A DNA stretch of 52,406 bases. Source: Paenibacillus sacheonensis (GTDB lineage Bacteria; Bacillota; Bacilli; Paenibacillales; Paenibacillaceae). Numbering within the stretch: position 1 is the first letter of the stretch; each line of letters begins with the position of its first letter. A program made the position numbers and the translations under genes. The notes below the pieces were generated by a model. The model had not been told where the DNA came from and searched no databases. It was given only the letters and a program-made list of their open reading frames with translations. This document shows positions 41,223 to 49,579 of the stretch, piece after piece. The DNA is taken from positions 1 to 52,406 of the forward strand of contig NZ_JAAAMU010000030.1 of the NCBI RefSeq assembly GCF_009909195.1, written 5' to 3'.

Positions 41223-41993
41223 TCATGAGATTCCAAAACATTTCATCGCGTTTTCCGTTGTAATCTTCCCAATTTCTTCTACAGATTTACCTAAAATCTC
41301 CGCCATCGTATTTGCTACAAGACGGACGAAAGCAGACTCGTTTCGCTTTCCGCGATAGGGGTGAGGAGCCAAATACGGAGCATCCGTTTCGATCAATAAT
41401 CGGTCTAACGGCACCTTGGCCATTACCTCTTTCGGGACCCGTGCATTTTGAAATGTAAGCGGTCCACCGAACGAAATATAGAAGTTCATGTCCAGGCATT
41501 GCTTGGCCGTTTCCCAGCTGCCGGAATAGCAGTGCATGACGCCTCCGACCTCGCTCGCTTTTTCCTCGCGCAGAATACGGACCACGTCCTCGTGCGCGTC
41601 CCGATTATGGATCACGATCGGCTTGCGCTTCTCTTTGGCGAGTGCGATTTGCTGCCGGAACACGCGTTGTTGAACGTCTTTCGGCGAGGTATCCCAATGG
41701 TAATCCAGCCCGATTTCCCCAATGGCTACCACCTTCGGATGATCGCATAGCGAGGCGATCCATTCCAAATCCTCCGGCTTCATATCAATACTGTCCACGG
41801 GATGCCAGCCGACGGCGGCATAGATGAAGGCGTACTGCTCGGCAAGTGCCATTGTGCTCGGAATGGTCTCCCGGTTAAATCCGATGTTGATCAGCTTATG
41901 GATTCCTTCCTCTTGTGCCCGTTTGATGACCTCGGCGCGGTCTTCGTCGAATTTATGCGAGTCCAAATGCGTATGCGTGTCGATTAATAACAT
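41223..41993 (-). CDS. tatD: TatD family metal-dependent 3'-5' DNase
   Basis: 256 residues, TIM-barrel hydrolase. Metal ligands appear in IDTHTHLD, VAIGEIGLDYHW (Glu), PIVIHNRDA (His), GVMHCYSGS (His) and LIETDAPYL (Asp). TatD enzymes degrade single-stranded DNA and remove D-aminoacyl groups in some organisms. ATG 41993, GAAAGGGG 11 nt upstream. In B. subtilis it follows metS; here it follows an HD-domain gene by 18 nt. Confidence 0.96.
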   Translation of the reverse strand: MLLIDTHTHLDSHKFDEDRAEVIKRAQEEGIHKLINIGFNRETIPSTMALAEQYAFIYAAVGWHPVDSIDMKPEDLEWIASLCDHPKVVAIGEIGLDYHWDTSPKDVQQRVFRQQIALAKEKRKPIVIHNRDAHEDVVRILREEKASEVGGVMHCYSGSWETAKQCLDMNFYISFGGPLTFQNARVPKEVMAKVPLDRLLIETDAPYLAPHPYRGKRNESAFVRLVANTMAEILGKSVEEIGKITTENAMKCFGIS

Positions 41994-42011
41994 CTTTTTC
42001 GTAACCCCTTT

Positions 42012-43328
42012 CTACATTAAAGCAAATAATTCGCGTATATTCGCGGACAGCCGATGGGCTGATTCACGAAGCGGCTCCTCCGGGTAATACAGGTGATACT
42101 TCCCTTGGTGAATACCTGTAATGGAACGGACAATGTCGGAACGTCCGGAGATTTCCGACAGCTGGTCCTCGCCCGACAACAGCAGGATCGGCGGTTTTTC
42201 CTCTTTTTCCGCCTTTGCGGATGAACCTGGACGATACACATGGTAGGGCATGTCATAAGGAAAGTCAATTTCCAGGTGATACTCGGGATGAAGGCCCACC
42301 GCGCTAAACTGACTGCGAATTTCCTGCCACAATTTTTCGTCGGCTTGATCCATGGTTATATACTTGTACAGCCTGCGATTCAAGAAGCGGCGGCACAGAT
42401 CGGAAAGCACGGCATCGGGTTCGCCGGCCCATGCGGAGAAGGCGGTTTGCACGAGCGCTTCGTCCAGTGCGACATAGTCCTCGATATCGATAGTCCCCGA
42501 GATTAACTTCTCGAGCGGCGACATCATCCAGGTGAACGCATAGCCCGCTCCATGAAGTTCCTTCGCCCTGCGGAAAATTTGCTTTAGGATGATCTCGGAG
42601 CTTCGCGTCACGGGATGAAAATACACCTGCCAATACATCTGGTAGCGGGACATGAGATAATCCTCGACGGCGTGCATGCCGCTTTCCTTGACGACGATTT
42701 GTCCCTGATACGGTCGCAGAACACGCAGGATCCGCTCCAAATCGAAAGTCCCGTAATTGACGCCCGTATAATAGGCATCGCGAAGCAAATAATCCATTCG
42801 GTCTGCGTCCATTTGACTGGATACCAGCGACACCACGATCGGTTCATGATAGGATTTGCAAATGACCGCAGCAACCCGCTCCGGATAAGAAGCATCATAT
42901 TCGCGCAGCACCTGGTTGATTTCGGTATCCTCCAGAAGAATGCGGCATGTCCAAGCTTCATGATGCGTGTCGAACACGTCTTCTATGGAGTGCGAGAACG
43001 GCCCGTGACCGACATCATGAAGCAGGGCGGCGCATAAAGCTACGAGCTTCTCCTCCTTCGGCCAGCCGGGATATCCGCTTCGCTCGAATTGGGAGATGAT
43101 TTTGCGCGTAATTTCATAGACACCCAGAGAATGCGAGAATCGACTGTGTTCCGCGCCATGGAAAGTCAAATACGAAGTTCCCAGCTGACGAATGCGGCGC
43201 AAGCGTTGAAATTCGCGCGTATTGATCAAATTCCAGATCAATTCATCTTGTACATAGATGTACTTATGGACCGGGTCTTTAAAAACCTTCTCCTCGGGAA
43301 GACGATCCTTTGCACGACTAACTGTCAT
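42012..43328 (-). CDS. HD-domain phosphohydrolase (YwfO/dGTPase-like)
   Basis: 438 residues. FQRLRRIRQLGTSYLTFHGAEHSRFSHSLGVYEITRKI provides the first His ligands, LCAALLHDVGHGPFSHSIE the HD pair, and SSQMDADRMDYLLRDAYYTG the distal Asp: the full metal-binding set of the dNTP triphosphohydrolase-like HD superfamily. A basic Ser/Lys/Glu linker near residue 380 precedes a C-terminal domain. Likely a nucleotide-pool hydrolase (family inference). It occupies the place of metG between abrB and tatD. ATG has GGGAGCG 7 nt upstream, and Spo0A-type boxes lie in its promoter region. Confidence 0.9.
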   Translation of the reverse strand: MTVSRAKDRLPEEKVFKDPVHKYIYVQDELIWNLINTREFQRLRRIRQLGTSYLTFHGAEHSRFSHSLGVYEITRKIISQFERSGYPGWPKEEKLVALCAALLHDVGHGPFSHSIEDVFDTHHEAWTCRILLEDTEINQVLREYDASYPERVAAVICKSYHEPIVVSLVSSQMDADRMDYLLRDAYYTGVNYGTFDLERILRVLRPYQGQIVVKESGMHAVEDYLMSRYQMYWQVYFHPVTRSSEIILKQIFRRAKELHGAGYAFTWMMSPLEKLISGTIDIEDYVALDEALVQTAFSAWAGEPDAVLSDLCRRFLNRRLYKYITMDQADEKLWQEIRSQFSAVGLHPEYHLEIDFPYDMPYHVYRPGSSAKAEKEEKPPILLLSGEDQLSEISGRSDIVRSITGIHQGKYHLYYPEEPLRESAHRLSANIRELFALM

Positions 43329-43364
43329 TTCTACACGCTCCCATCGTTCGGTATTTCGACATAA

Positions 43365-43383
43365 TTGTCGAACTATTGTCGAA
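43365..43383. promoter_or_regulatory. Two or three Spo0A boxes upstream of the HD-domain gene
   Basis: TTGTCGAA occurs at 43365..43372 and 43376..43383, and the first is preceded by an inverted copy (TTCGACAT). The B. subtilis 0A box is TTGTCGAA or TGNCGAA. They lie 40-55 nt upstream of the HD gene start, in the abrB intergenic region. Confidence 0.65.
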
Positions 43384-43502
43384 TTCTGTCACAATACTAT
43401 TTCCAATATGTACGTGGTTGTTGTACTATATAAAGTAATGACAAATGCCTTATTCTAAAGAAATAGTGGTTACATAAGCCCTTGATCGCCATGGAGGGCA
43501 TG

Positions 43503-43531
43503 TTGACTATTTTGGTAATCGTTGGTATTAT
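43503..43531 (+). promoter_or_regulatory. Sigma-A promoter of abrB
   Basis: TTGACT, 17-nt spacer, TATTAT; predicted start near 43538. Confidence 0.7.
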
Positions 43532-43553
43532 TAAGACATTCATTGATAGAATT

Positions 43554-43561
43554 TTGTCGAA
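43554..43561 (+). promoter_or_regulatory. Spo0A box in the abrB leader
   Basis: TTGTCGAA about 16-23 nt downstream of the predicted transcription start. B. subtilis abrB is repressed by Spo0A~P binding just downstream of its start sites. Confidence 0.65.
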
Positions 43562-43600
43562 TATTGGCGACTTAATACTATGAAAGGGGAATGAATAGTT

Positions 43601-43855
43601 ATGATGAAATCCACTGGTATCGTTCGTAAAGTTGATGAACTCGGCCGTGTAGTGATTCCGATTGAATTGCGCCGTACGCTCGGCATTGGGGAGAAGGACG
43701 CCCTGGAAATTTACGTGGACGGCGAGCGGATCATGCTCAAGAAATATGAGCCTGCTTGCATCTTCTGCGGCAATGCCGAGAACGTAGCCTATTTCAAAGG
43801 AAAAATCGTCTGCAATGTTTGTTTGACGGAAATGCCAACTCCTATTACAAAATAA
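43601..43855 (+). CDS. abrB: Transition-state regulator AbrB
   Basis: 84 residues. N-terminal swapped-hairpin DNA-binding domain (MKSTGIVRKVDELGRVVIPIELRRTL), then a C-terminal part with two Cys pairs, CIFCGN and CNVC, which could bind zinc. AbrB represses post-exponential genes such as spoVG during growth. ATG at 43601 (or the adjacent ATG) with AAAGGGG about 11 nt upstream. It is the only plus-strand gene in the conserved block, as in B. subtilis, and is preceded by a sigma-A promoter and a Spo0A box. Confidence 0.96.
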   Translation: MMKSTGIVRKVDELGRVVIPIELRRTLGIGEKDALEIYVDGERIMLKKYEPACIFCGNAENVAYFKGKIVCNVCLTEMPTPITK

Positions 43856-43930
43856 GAGACAAATCCAGAATTATAGGTTATAATGAAATTATCCAATTTG
43901 TTAATTCTAACCTTTTTCATACTCCTTGAT

Positions 43931-43967
43931 GCCTTCCTGTGCCATCCGGCCAGGGAGGTCTTTTTTT
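43931..43967 (+). terminator. Terminator of abrB
   Basis: GCCTTCCTG ... CAGGGAGGT stem followed by CTTTTTTT; it abuts the stop codon of convergent rsmI. Confidence 0.85.
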
Positions 43968-44856
43968 ATTTTTTCATCACTTCATTATATACGTCCCGCT
44001 TCTGCAGCCCCCGGTCCGAAGCCACGCGTTTGATGGACTCTTTTCGATCGCCGTTTTGCGCTTCATAGTACGCTACGTGATCCTCGATGCTAAGCGGAAT
44101 CCACCACGATGCCTCCTCCTGCTGCGCAGCCGCTGCTTCCTCACCGCTTATTCCCGCAATGACAAGGCAGTATTCCCCGATAGGCGGGTGCTCTTCCAGC
44201 CAAGCGATGCATTCCGAGATCGTGCCGCGCACGATTTCTTCATGCCGCTTGGTCAGTTCCCGAACCATCGCGATTCTTCGATCTCCCCATTGCTCCAGTA
44301 TGACCGGCAGCGTTTTTGCTATGCGATGCGGAGACTCGTAACAGATCAACGTTTCTTCCTGGCGCTGCAGCTGATTCAGCCAGTTCACAAGCGGCTTACG
44401 GTCCCGCGGCGGAAAACCCGCAAATTGAAATCGATCCGTCGGCAATCCGGAGACGATCAGCGCCGACAATGCCGCATTCGCACCAGGAACCGGTACGACT
44501 TTCAGTCCGCGTTCAGCCGCAGCCGCAGCCAGATCCGCTCCTGGATCCGAGATGGCCGGCATGCCTGCATCGCTCACGAGCGCAATGGATTGCCCCGCTT
44601 CCAATAAGCGAATCAACTCAGGACCGCTGGCCTCTTTATTATGTTCATGATAGCTGACCAGCCTGGCACCGATCTCGAAATGAGCAAGCAGCTTGCGCGT
44701 CTGCCTCGTGTCTTCAGCGGCGATCAGATCGACTTCCTTGAGAATGCGGATCGCCCGAAACGTCATGTCTTCCAAATTGCCGATCGGCGTACCGACCAGA
44801 TACAGCGTGCCTTGCGCTTCTCCGTCTCCGTCCTTAAAGCTGCGTTGTACGATCAT
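43966..44856 (-). CDS. rsmI: 16S rRNA 2'-O-ribose C1402 methyltransferase
   Basis: 296 residues of the tetrapyrrole-methylase fold: GTLYLVGTPIGNLEDMTFRAIRILKEVDLIAAEDTRQTRKLL, SLVSDAGMPAISDPG and the PGANAALSALIVSGLPTDRF loop are diagnostic. It methylates C1402 in the decoding centre. Its start overlaps the trmN6 stop by 4 nt. yazA, which separates the two in B. subtilis, is absent here. Confidence 0.96.
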   Translation of the reverse strand: MIVQRSFKDGDGEAQGTLYLVGTPIGNLEDMTFRAIRILKEVDLIAAEDTRQTRKLLAHFEIGARLVSYHEHNKEASGPELIRLLEAGQSIALVSDAGMPAISDPGADLAAAAAERGLKVVPVPGANAALSALIVSGLPTDRFQFAGFPPRDRKPLVNWLNQLQRQEETLICYESPHRIAKTLPVILEQWGDRRIAMVRELTKRHEEIVRGTISECIAWLEEHPPIGEYCLVIAGISGEEAAAAQQEEASWWIPLSIEDHVAYYEAQNGDRKESIKRVASDRGLQKRDVYNEVMKK

Positions 44857-45635
44857 TGTCCGTCTCCCTCCGTTCCCGCGGGTTTACCCGTGCGATCCCC
44901 ATAGTAGATCTGCATTAATTCTTCATTATATACGCGCTGTTCATTGTACACGATAAGAGGCGGCAGCATCCGCAGCTCCGGCTTGCCATCTCGGGCTGCT
45001 TCGATTAACACCATGTTGGCCTCCGAATCGCTGCTTGGATGAACGAAGCGCATTCGTTTCGGTTCCAGCTTCCATTTACGCATCGTTTCCAGAATTTCGA
45101 CCAGCCTGGAAGGGCGGTGAACCATGGCGACGCGCCCGCCCGTTCGGACGAGCCTTGCACAAGCGGCTACAATATCGTTCAGCGTGCCGTTGCGTTCATG
45201 GCGAGCCATCGCAAAATGCTCGTTCTCGTTCTGATCGCCCGTTCCAGCCGGCATATAAGGCGGATTAACCGTAACGACATCGTAGATGCCTTGCCCGATC
45301 TTTTTATGAAAATCCCGCAAATCGCCCTCATACACCGCTATACGATCCTCTAGTTCGTTCGCCGCTATGCTGCGCCGTGCCATATCCGCCAAACGCGGCT
45401 GGATCTCGACCGCATCGATCGCCGCCTTCGTCCTCGTTGTCAGCAGCAGTGGTATCACCCCATTGCCGCTGCATAGATCCAGGATTTTGCCGCGGGGCGG
45501 CACAGCCGCGAATCGAGCCAGCAATACGGCGTCCATCGAGAAGCTGAACACGTCCCGGCTTTGAATGATATGTAGTTGATGGGTCAATAAATCGTCGAGC
45601 CTCTCGCCCGGGTTCAATGCCACTTCTTTAACCAC
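44853..45635 (-). CDS. trmN6: tRNA1(Val) A37 N6-methyltransferase-like (YabB)
   Basis: 260 residues, SAM methyltransferase. ILDLCSGNGVIPLLL is motif I and VVTVNPPYMPAG the catalytic NPPY. The start is GTG at 45635 with AAGGAG 9 nt upstream. The YabB/TrmNF family methylates N6 of A37 in tRNA1(Val) in E. coli. It overlaps rsmI by 4 nt and is separated from yabA by a hairpin. Confidence 0.94.
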   Translation of the reverse strand: MVKEVALNPGERLDDLLTHQLHIIQSRDVFSFSMDAVLLARFAAVPPRGKILDLCSGNGVIPLLLTTRTKAAIDAVEIQPRLADMARRSIAANELEDRIAVYEGDLRDFHKKIGQGIYDVVTVNPPYMPAGTGDQNENEHFAMARHERNGTLNDIVAACARLVRTGGRVAMVHRPSRLVEILETMRKWKLEPKRMRFVHPSSDSEANMVLIEAARDGKPELRMLPPLIVYNEQRVYNEELMQIYYGDRTGKPAGTEGDGQ

Positions 45636-45672
45636 GTCTTCATGCTCCTTAGTCTGTTCGTTCTATTATATG

Positions 45673-45701
45673 CAAACAAGACCCTGTGTTAGAGGGTCTT
45701 G
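45673..45701 (-). terminator. Hairpin terminator between yabA and trmN6
   Basis: Minus strand CAAGACCCT ... AGGGTCTTG perfect stem followed by TTTGC; the T run is short, so termination may be partial. Confidence 0.65.
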
Positions 45702-45742
45702 TAAACTAACCGCGCCATTCGTCGGCAGCGTAGATGTTCGTA

Positions 45743-46138
45743 TTAATCTTTATTGAGAAACGAGAGGCAGAACAAACAGTCGCCTTCCGTGCGCAAATGC
45801 CCATAATACAAATTACAAATATGAAATCCTTCATGATACAGCCGTGCTAAATTGTCGTAGCCCTGTCCAACTGCCGACGAATCTCCCGTCACTACCGGTT
45901 CATCGTTCGTTCCGGCATCTTCGGCCGCTGCATCTTCCACGATCACGGGTTCCGTCTTCGGCGTATACGCCGCGGTTTCCCGCTTTAATACTTTGCGCAG
46001 CTGTCCATTTTCTATGCTAAGCCGGTTATTCTCTTCAAGCAGCGCTTTAATCTTCTGCTTCATCGAGCCCAGCTCCGTATACAAACTGCCCATATGCGCT
46101 TCCAAATTGCTGATTTCGCTAAAAATGTCTTTTTTCAA
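45743..46138 (-). CDS. yabA: Replication initiation control protein YabA
   Basis: 131 residues. An N-terminal leucine-zipper-like coiled coil (ISNLEAHMGSLYTELGSMKQKIKALLEENNRLSIENGQL), an acidic linker, and the C-terminal zinc domain HICNLYYGHLRTEGDCLFC. YabA tetramers bind DnaA and DnaN and restrain initiation. TTG at 46138 follows GGGGTGG. It lies downstream of yaaT, as in B. subtilis. Confidence 0.96.
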   Translation of the reverse strand: MKKDIFSEISNLEAHMGSLYTELGSMKQKIKALLEENNRLSIENGQLRKVLKRETAAYTPKTEPVIVEDAAAEDAGTNDEPVVTGDSSAVGQGYDNLARLYHEGFHICNLYYGHLRTEGDCLFCLSFLNKD

Positions 46139-46188
46139 GTTTCCACCCCAAGGCTATACAGCTTCGGATTTCACGTGGCCTGCTGGCC

Positions 46189-46992
46189 TTATTTGATGAC
46201 GACGTCATCCATCGGTAATTCCTTCGGTTTGCCGCCGACCTCGAACAATTGAACATAGACCGATTTGGTACCGGCATTGATACCCGTTACTTTGCCTTCG
46301 CCATAGGAGGTGACGACGATCTTGCCTATTGCGGGAAGCTCTTCACGGATGCTTTCGTAATTGTCGTGCTCGTACTTAAGGCAGCACATCAGACGTCCGC
46401 ACAACCCGGATATCTTCGTTGGGTTCAGCGACAAGTTCTGATCCTTGGCCATCTTGATCGATACGGGTTCAAAGTCACCCAGCCAGGTCGAGCAGCAGAG
46501 CACGCGTCCGCAAGGGCCGATCCCGCCCAGCATCTTCGCTTCGTCGCGAACGCCGATTTGGCGAAGTTCAATCCGTGTGCGGAATACGCTCGCCAAGTCC
46601 TTCACCAGCTCGCGGAAATCGACCCGTCCCTCGGCCGTAAAGTAGAAAATGATTTTATTGCGGTCAAACGTGAATTCGACATCGACCAGTTTCATCTTCA
46701 ACTGATGATCCCGAATCTTCTCCAAACAGGTTGCAAACGCGTTGCGTGCCGCCGATTTGTTCTCTTCGACGATCTTCGCATCGTTGTCACCCGCAATCCG
46801 AATGACTCTCTTTAGCGGAAGGACCACATCCGATTCACCGACTTGTTTGGGTCCTACGACTACTTTTCCGTACTCGATCCCTCTTGCGGTTTCCACGATG
46901 ACGTACTGTTCCTTTTCCACCTGGAAATCGACGGGATCAAAGTAATAAATCTTGCCCGCCTTCTTGAAGCGGACACCCACGACGGTATACAA
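46189..46992 (-). CDS. ricT: RicT/YaaT, PSP1 domain protein of the Y-complex
   Basis: 267 residues. The PSP1 domain spans most of the protein, with Cys-rich motifs IGPCGRVLCCSTWLGDF and ISGLCGRLMCCLKYEHD. With RicA (YmcA) and RicF (YlbF), which are not in this window, it forms the Fe-S-containing complex that stimulates RNase Y mRNA maturation and Spo0A phosphorylation. TTG start at 46992 after AGGGGTGA; 4 nt from holB. Confidence 0.95.
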   Translation of the reverse strand: MYTVVGVRFKKAGKIYYFDPVDFQVEKEQYVIVETARGIEYGKVVVGPKQVGESDVVLPLKRVIRIAGDNDAKIVEENKSAARNAFATCLEKIRDHQLKMKLVDVEFTFDRNKIIFYFTAEGRVDFRELVKDLASVFRTRIELRQIGVRDEAKMLGGIGPCGRVLCCSTWLGDFEPVSIKMAKDQNLSLNPTKISGLCGRLMCCLKYEHDNYESIREELPAIGKIVVTSYGEGKVTGINAGTKSVYVQLFEVGGKPKELPMDDVVIK

Positions 46993-46996
46993 TTAT

Positions 46997-47974
46997 TCAC
47001 CCCTCCTGTACGCGGATCAGCAGCTGTTCGAGCGCTAATTGCGCCGACACGTGCGCGCGGATGCGCTTGCCTGCTTCCAGCGTGTACTCCATACATGCCA
47101 CCCAGCCCTCTGCCGGGCGTGAATAGGCATGCTTGCCAATCCAATCAAGCTGATCTATAAAAACGAGCGACTCATGTCTTCCTGCTTGAAAATGAATCAT
47201 ATCTTTGTACCACAGCGTCAACAAAGACAAAAGAAGCTGCGGCTGTTCACCAAGCTCCGTCTTCATGATTTGCTGCTGCAAGGACATCATTGCCGCGGTG
47301 AACCGGCTTAGACTGTCCTTTCCCAATTGTATCACTACGTTTCTCATTTCTGCAAACCCATTCTGCTGGATAAGCGCCCGGCATGCGTCCAGTCCCGAGG
47401 CCAAATGAACGGCGGCGCGCGCAGGCAATTGGGGAAGGCCCTCATCGACGAGCGTTTGCAGCATCTCATTCGGTGCCAGCGGCATGAAGGGCACGAGCTG
47501 CGTGCGCGACCGAATGGTGGGGAGCATCGCTTGTCCATTCTCGGTAAGCAGAATCGCCACGACCGGCGATTGGGGCTCCTCGAGAAACTTCAGCAGGCTG
47601 TTGGCAGCTTGCAGCGTCATGCTCTCCGCCCGCTGCATGATGTATATTTTTCGGGCCGTATTTAGGTTTCGATAAGCGAGCTCGCGCTGGAGCTCGCGAA
47701 TTTGATCGATTTTAATCGAATTGCCGTCCGGTTCGACGATATGCAGATCCGGCTGATTGCCGTGCTCGAACTTCCGGCATTCCAAGCAGTGGCCGCAGGC
47801 ATCGTCACCGCCTTCCGTGCAGAACAGCGCCTTCGCGAAAGCCATGGCCATTTTCGTGCGCCCGCTCCCCGGAGGTCCGCTGAATAAGTAGGCATGCGAC
47901 ACCTTGCCGCTGCTCAGCGCAAATTGCAGGATGCGTTTCGCCTTCGATTGTCCGGCAACTTGTGCGATGCTCAT
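46997..47974 (-). CDS. holB: DNA polymerase III subunit delta'
   Basis: 325 residues, clamp-loader AAA+ fold. FSGPPGSGRTKMA occupies the Walker A position but with Arg in place of the Lys (GPPGSGRT, residues 33-40), and four Cys (CGHCLECRKF region) make the zinc module. EEPQSPVVAILLTEN and TIRSRTQ complete the family signature; delta' is normally a non-hydrolysing subunit. It lies between yaaR and yaaT. Confidence 0.94.
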   Translation of the reverse strand: MSIAQVAGQSKAKRILQFALSSGKVSHAYLFSGPPGSGRTKMAMAFAKALFCTEGGDDACGHCLECRKFEHGNQPDLHIVEPDGNSIKIDQIRELQRELAYRNLNTARKIYIMQRAESMTLQAANSLLKFLEEPQSPVVAILLTENGQAMLPTIRSRTQLVPFMPLAPNEMLQTLVDEGLPQLPARAAVHLASGLDACRALIQQNGFAEMRNVVIQLGKDSLSRFTAAMMSLQQQIMKTELGEQPQLLLSLLTLWYKDMIHFQAGRHESLVFIDQLDWIGKHAYSRPAEGWVACMEYTLEAGKRIRAHVSAQLALEQLLIRVQEG

Positions 47975-47995
47975 AGATCAGGAATCCCTTCTTTA

Positions 47996-48439
47996 TCAAA
48001 AAAACAAATTAATCAGCATGCCGCGAATATCGCCTACCGACTGCAGCAGCTTAAGACGCCCGTCTTCGCTCTCCAGCAGCTCCTCGCCCATCAGGACGAG
48101 CGAGGCATCGATTTCCTCCAGCAGCTTGTAGCGCTTCGTACGGCCCCGCCTGTCGAAGCCTCGGGTTTCTTTCATGCCTACGCCGCGGCGAACCGTGTCT
48201 TCAAGAAACTGCTTCACCATTTGGCGGTACAGCTTCAGCTCTCTGACCGTCATCGAACGCGCCAGTCGTTCGCCTTGATTATGAATATCCTTCAGCTTTT
48301 CCTGCAGCTGCTCGATCGTCCGCTGTTCGTCCTGCACGTTCATCACGTCGGAAAAACTTTTCATGACGACAGGTCGTGCGCCGGAATCCGGCCGCGATCG
48401 ATCGGCACCTAGAGGACGCCATCCGGGATTGATTTTCAT
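47996..48439 (-). CDS. yaaR: YaaR family protein (DUF327)
   Basis: 147 residues. After a Pro/Arg-rich N-terminus come amphipathic helices with the conserved LARSMTVRELKLYRQMVKQFLEDTVRRGV and TKRYKLLEEIDASLVLMGEELL. The function is not established; in Bacillales it is always between yaaQ and holB. The ribosome site before ATG 48439 is weak, and it may be translationally coupled to darA 17 nt upstream. Confidence 0.92.
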   Translation of the reverse strand: MKINPGWRPLGADRSRPDSGARPVVMKSFSDVMNVQDEQRTIEQLQEKLKDIHNQGERLARSMTVRELKLYRQMVKQFLEDTVRRGVGMKETRGFDRRGRTKRYKLLEEIDASLVLMGEELLESEDGRLKLLQSVGDIRGMLINLFF

Positions 48440-48456
48440 TGCTCATTCACGCCCAT

Positions 48457-48786
48457 TCAGAAATGTTCAAAACGCTCGACAGGAACGACGAATACTGCCG
48501 CGCCGCCAACCTGAACCTCTACCGGGAATGGAATATAGGAATCGGTCGTGCTGCCCATTGGGGATACAGGAGAAACAAGCTGGTCACGGACCTTGCAGTT
48601 CGAACGGATGACGTTCAGCACTTCGTGAACCCGCTCGTCTTCGATCCCGATTATGAATGTCGTATTGCCAGCACGCAGAAATCCGCCGGTACTTGCAAGC
48701 TTCGTTGCCCGGAAACCTTCTCTTACGAGTGCGTTCGACAGTCGATTGCTGTCCTTATCTTGAACAATCGCAATAACTAATTTCAT
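48457..48786 (-). CDS. darA: Cyclic di-AMP receptor DarA (YaaQ), PII-like
   Basis: 109 residues. KLVIAIVQDKDSNRLSNALVREGFRATKLASTGGFLRAGNTTFIIGIED is the PII-like ferredoxin fold of DarA/PstA that binds c-di-AMP. ATG at 48786 has GGGAGGG 6 nt upstream. It lies after tmk, as in B. subtilis. A c-di-AMP riboswitch is also present in this window (before yabE). Confidence 0.95.
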   Translation of the reverse strand: MKLVIAIVQDKDSNRLSNALVREGFRATKLASTGGFLRAGNTTFIIGIEDERVHEVLNVIRSNCKVRDQLVSPVSPMGSTTDSYIPFPVEVQVGGAAVFVVPVERFEHF

Positions 48787-48884
48787 CCTAATCCCTCCCA
48801 TATTCCTTCAAGAAACCACAGGTCATGCGGTTTCATTGAAAATCGACTCTTCTTAATTATTTGACGCGGAATGCGATTAATCCT

Positions 48885-49511
48885 TTAAATTCGCGCATTT
48901 AAGATCGTAACGACGTCCCTCAGAACATACTCTGGCGCTTGTTCCGCATCAATCCGCTTGATCCGTTCAGGCTCTTTCGTCATCAGCTGCCTATAGCCTT
49001 CTCTTACCGCCCCATGGAACGAGAGCCCCTCCAAGTCCAACCGGTTGATTTCTCTGCCCTCGCCTGCGTGAATGCGTGCCAAACCGGCCTCCGGCGATAT
49101 ATCAAGCCAGAACGTGAGCGTCGGCATATGTCCGCTAATCGCGAATTCATTAATGGATTGGACTTCCGCAATGCCAAGGCCGCGTGCATACCCCTGATAA
49201 GCCAAGCTGCTGTCGATGAAACGATCGCAGATGACGATCTCCCCTCTTGCGAGAGCAGGCAGCACCTTCTCTACTAAATGCTGGCGTCGCGCAGCTGCGT
49301 AAAGCAGCGCTTCCGTACGGGCATCCATCTCTGTATTTTCCTTATCGAGCACAATCCCGCGAATTTGTTCCGCAATCGGAATGCCGCCCGGTTCTCTTGT
49401 CGTAAGTACTTGCCTGCCTTGATTGCGAAGGGTCTTGGCGAGCTGCTCGATCAACGTTGTTTTCCCTGCGCCTTCTCCGCCTTCAATCGTCAGAAACCAT
49501 CCTTTTTCCAC
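48885..49511 (-). CDS. tmk: Thymidylate kinase
   Basis: 208 residues. P-loop GGEGAGKTT, TTREPGG (DR[YH]-type) and CDRFIDSSLAYQGYARGLG are the standard TMPK elements. It phosphorylates dTMP to dTDP. GTG at 49511 with AAGGAG 7 nt upstream. Confidence 0.97.
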   Translation of the reverse strand: MEKGWFLTIEGGEGAGKTTLIEQLAKTLRNQGRQVLTTREPGGIPIAEQIRGIVLDKENTEMDARTEALLYAAARRQHLVEKVLPALARGEIVICDRFIDSSLAYQGYARGLGIAEVQSINEFAISGHMPTLTFWLDISPEAGLARIHAGEGREINRLDLEGLSFHGAVREGYRQLMTKEPERIKRIDAEQAPEYVLRDVVTILNARI

Positions 49512-49579
49512 TGCCGTACTCCTTTTGTCCTGTCTGTTAATACCCTTATCATATCAAAGCCAACCATAGGCGTAAATCG

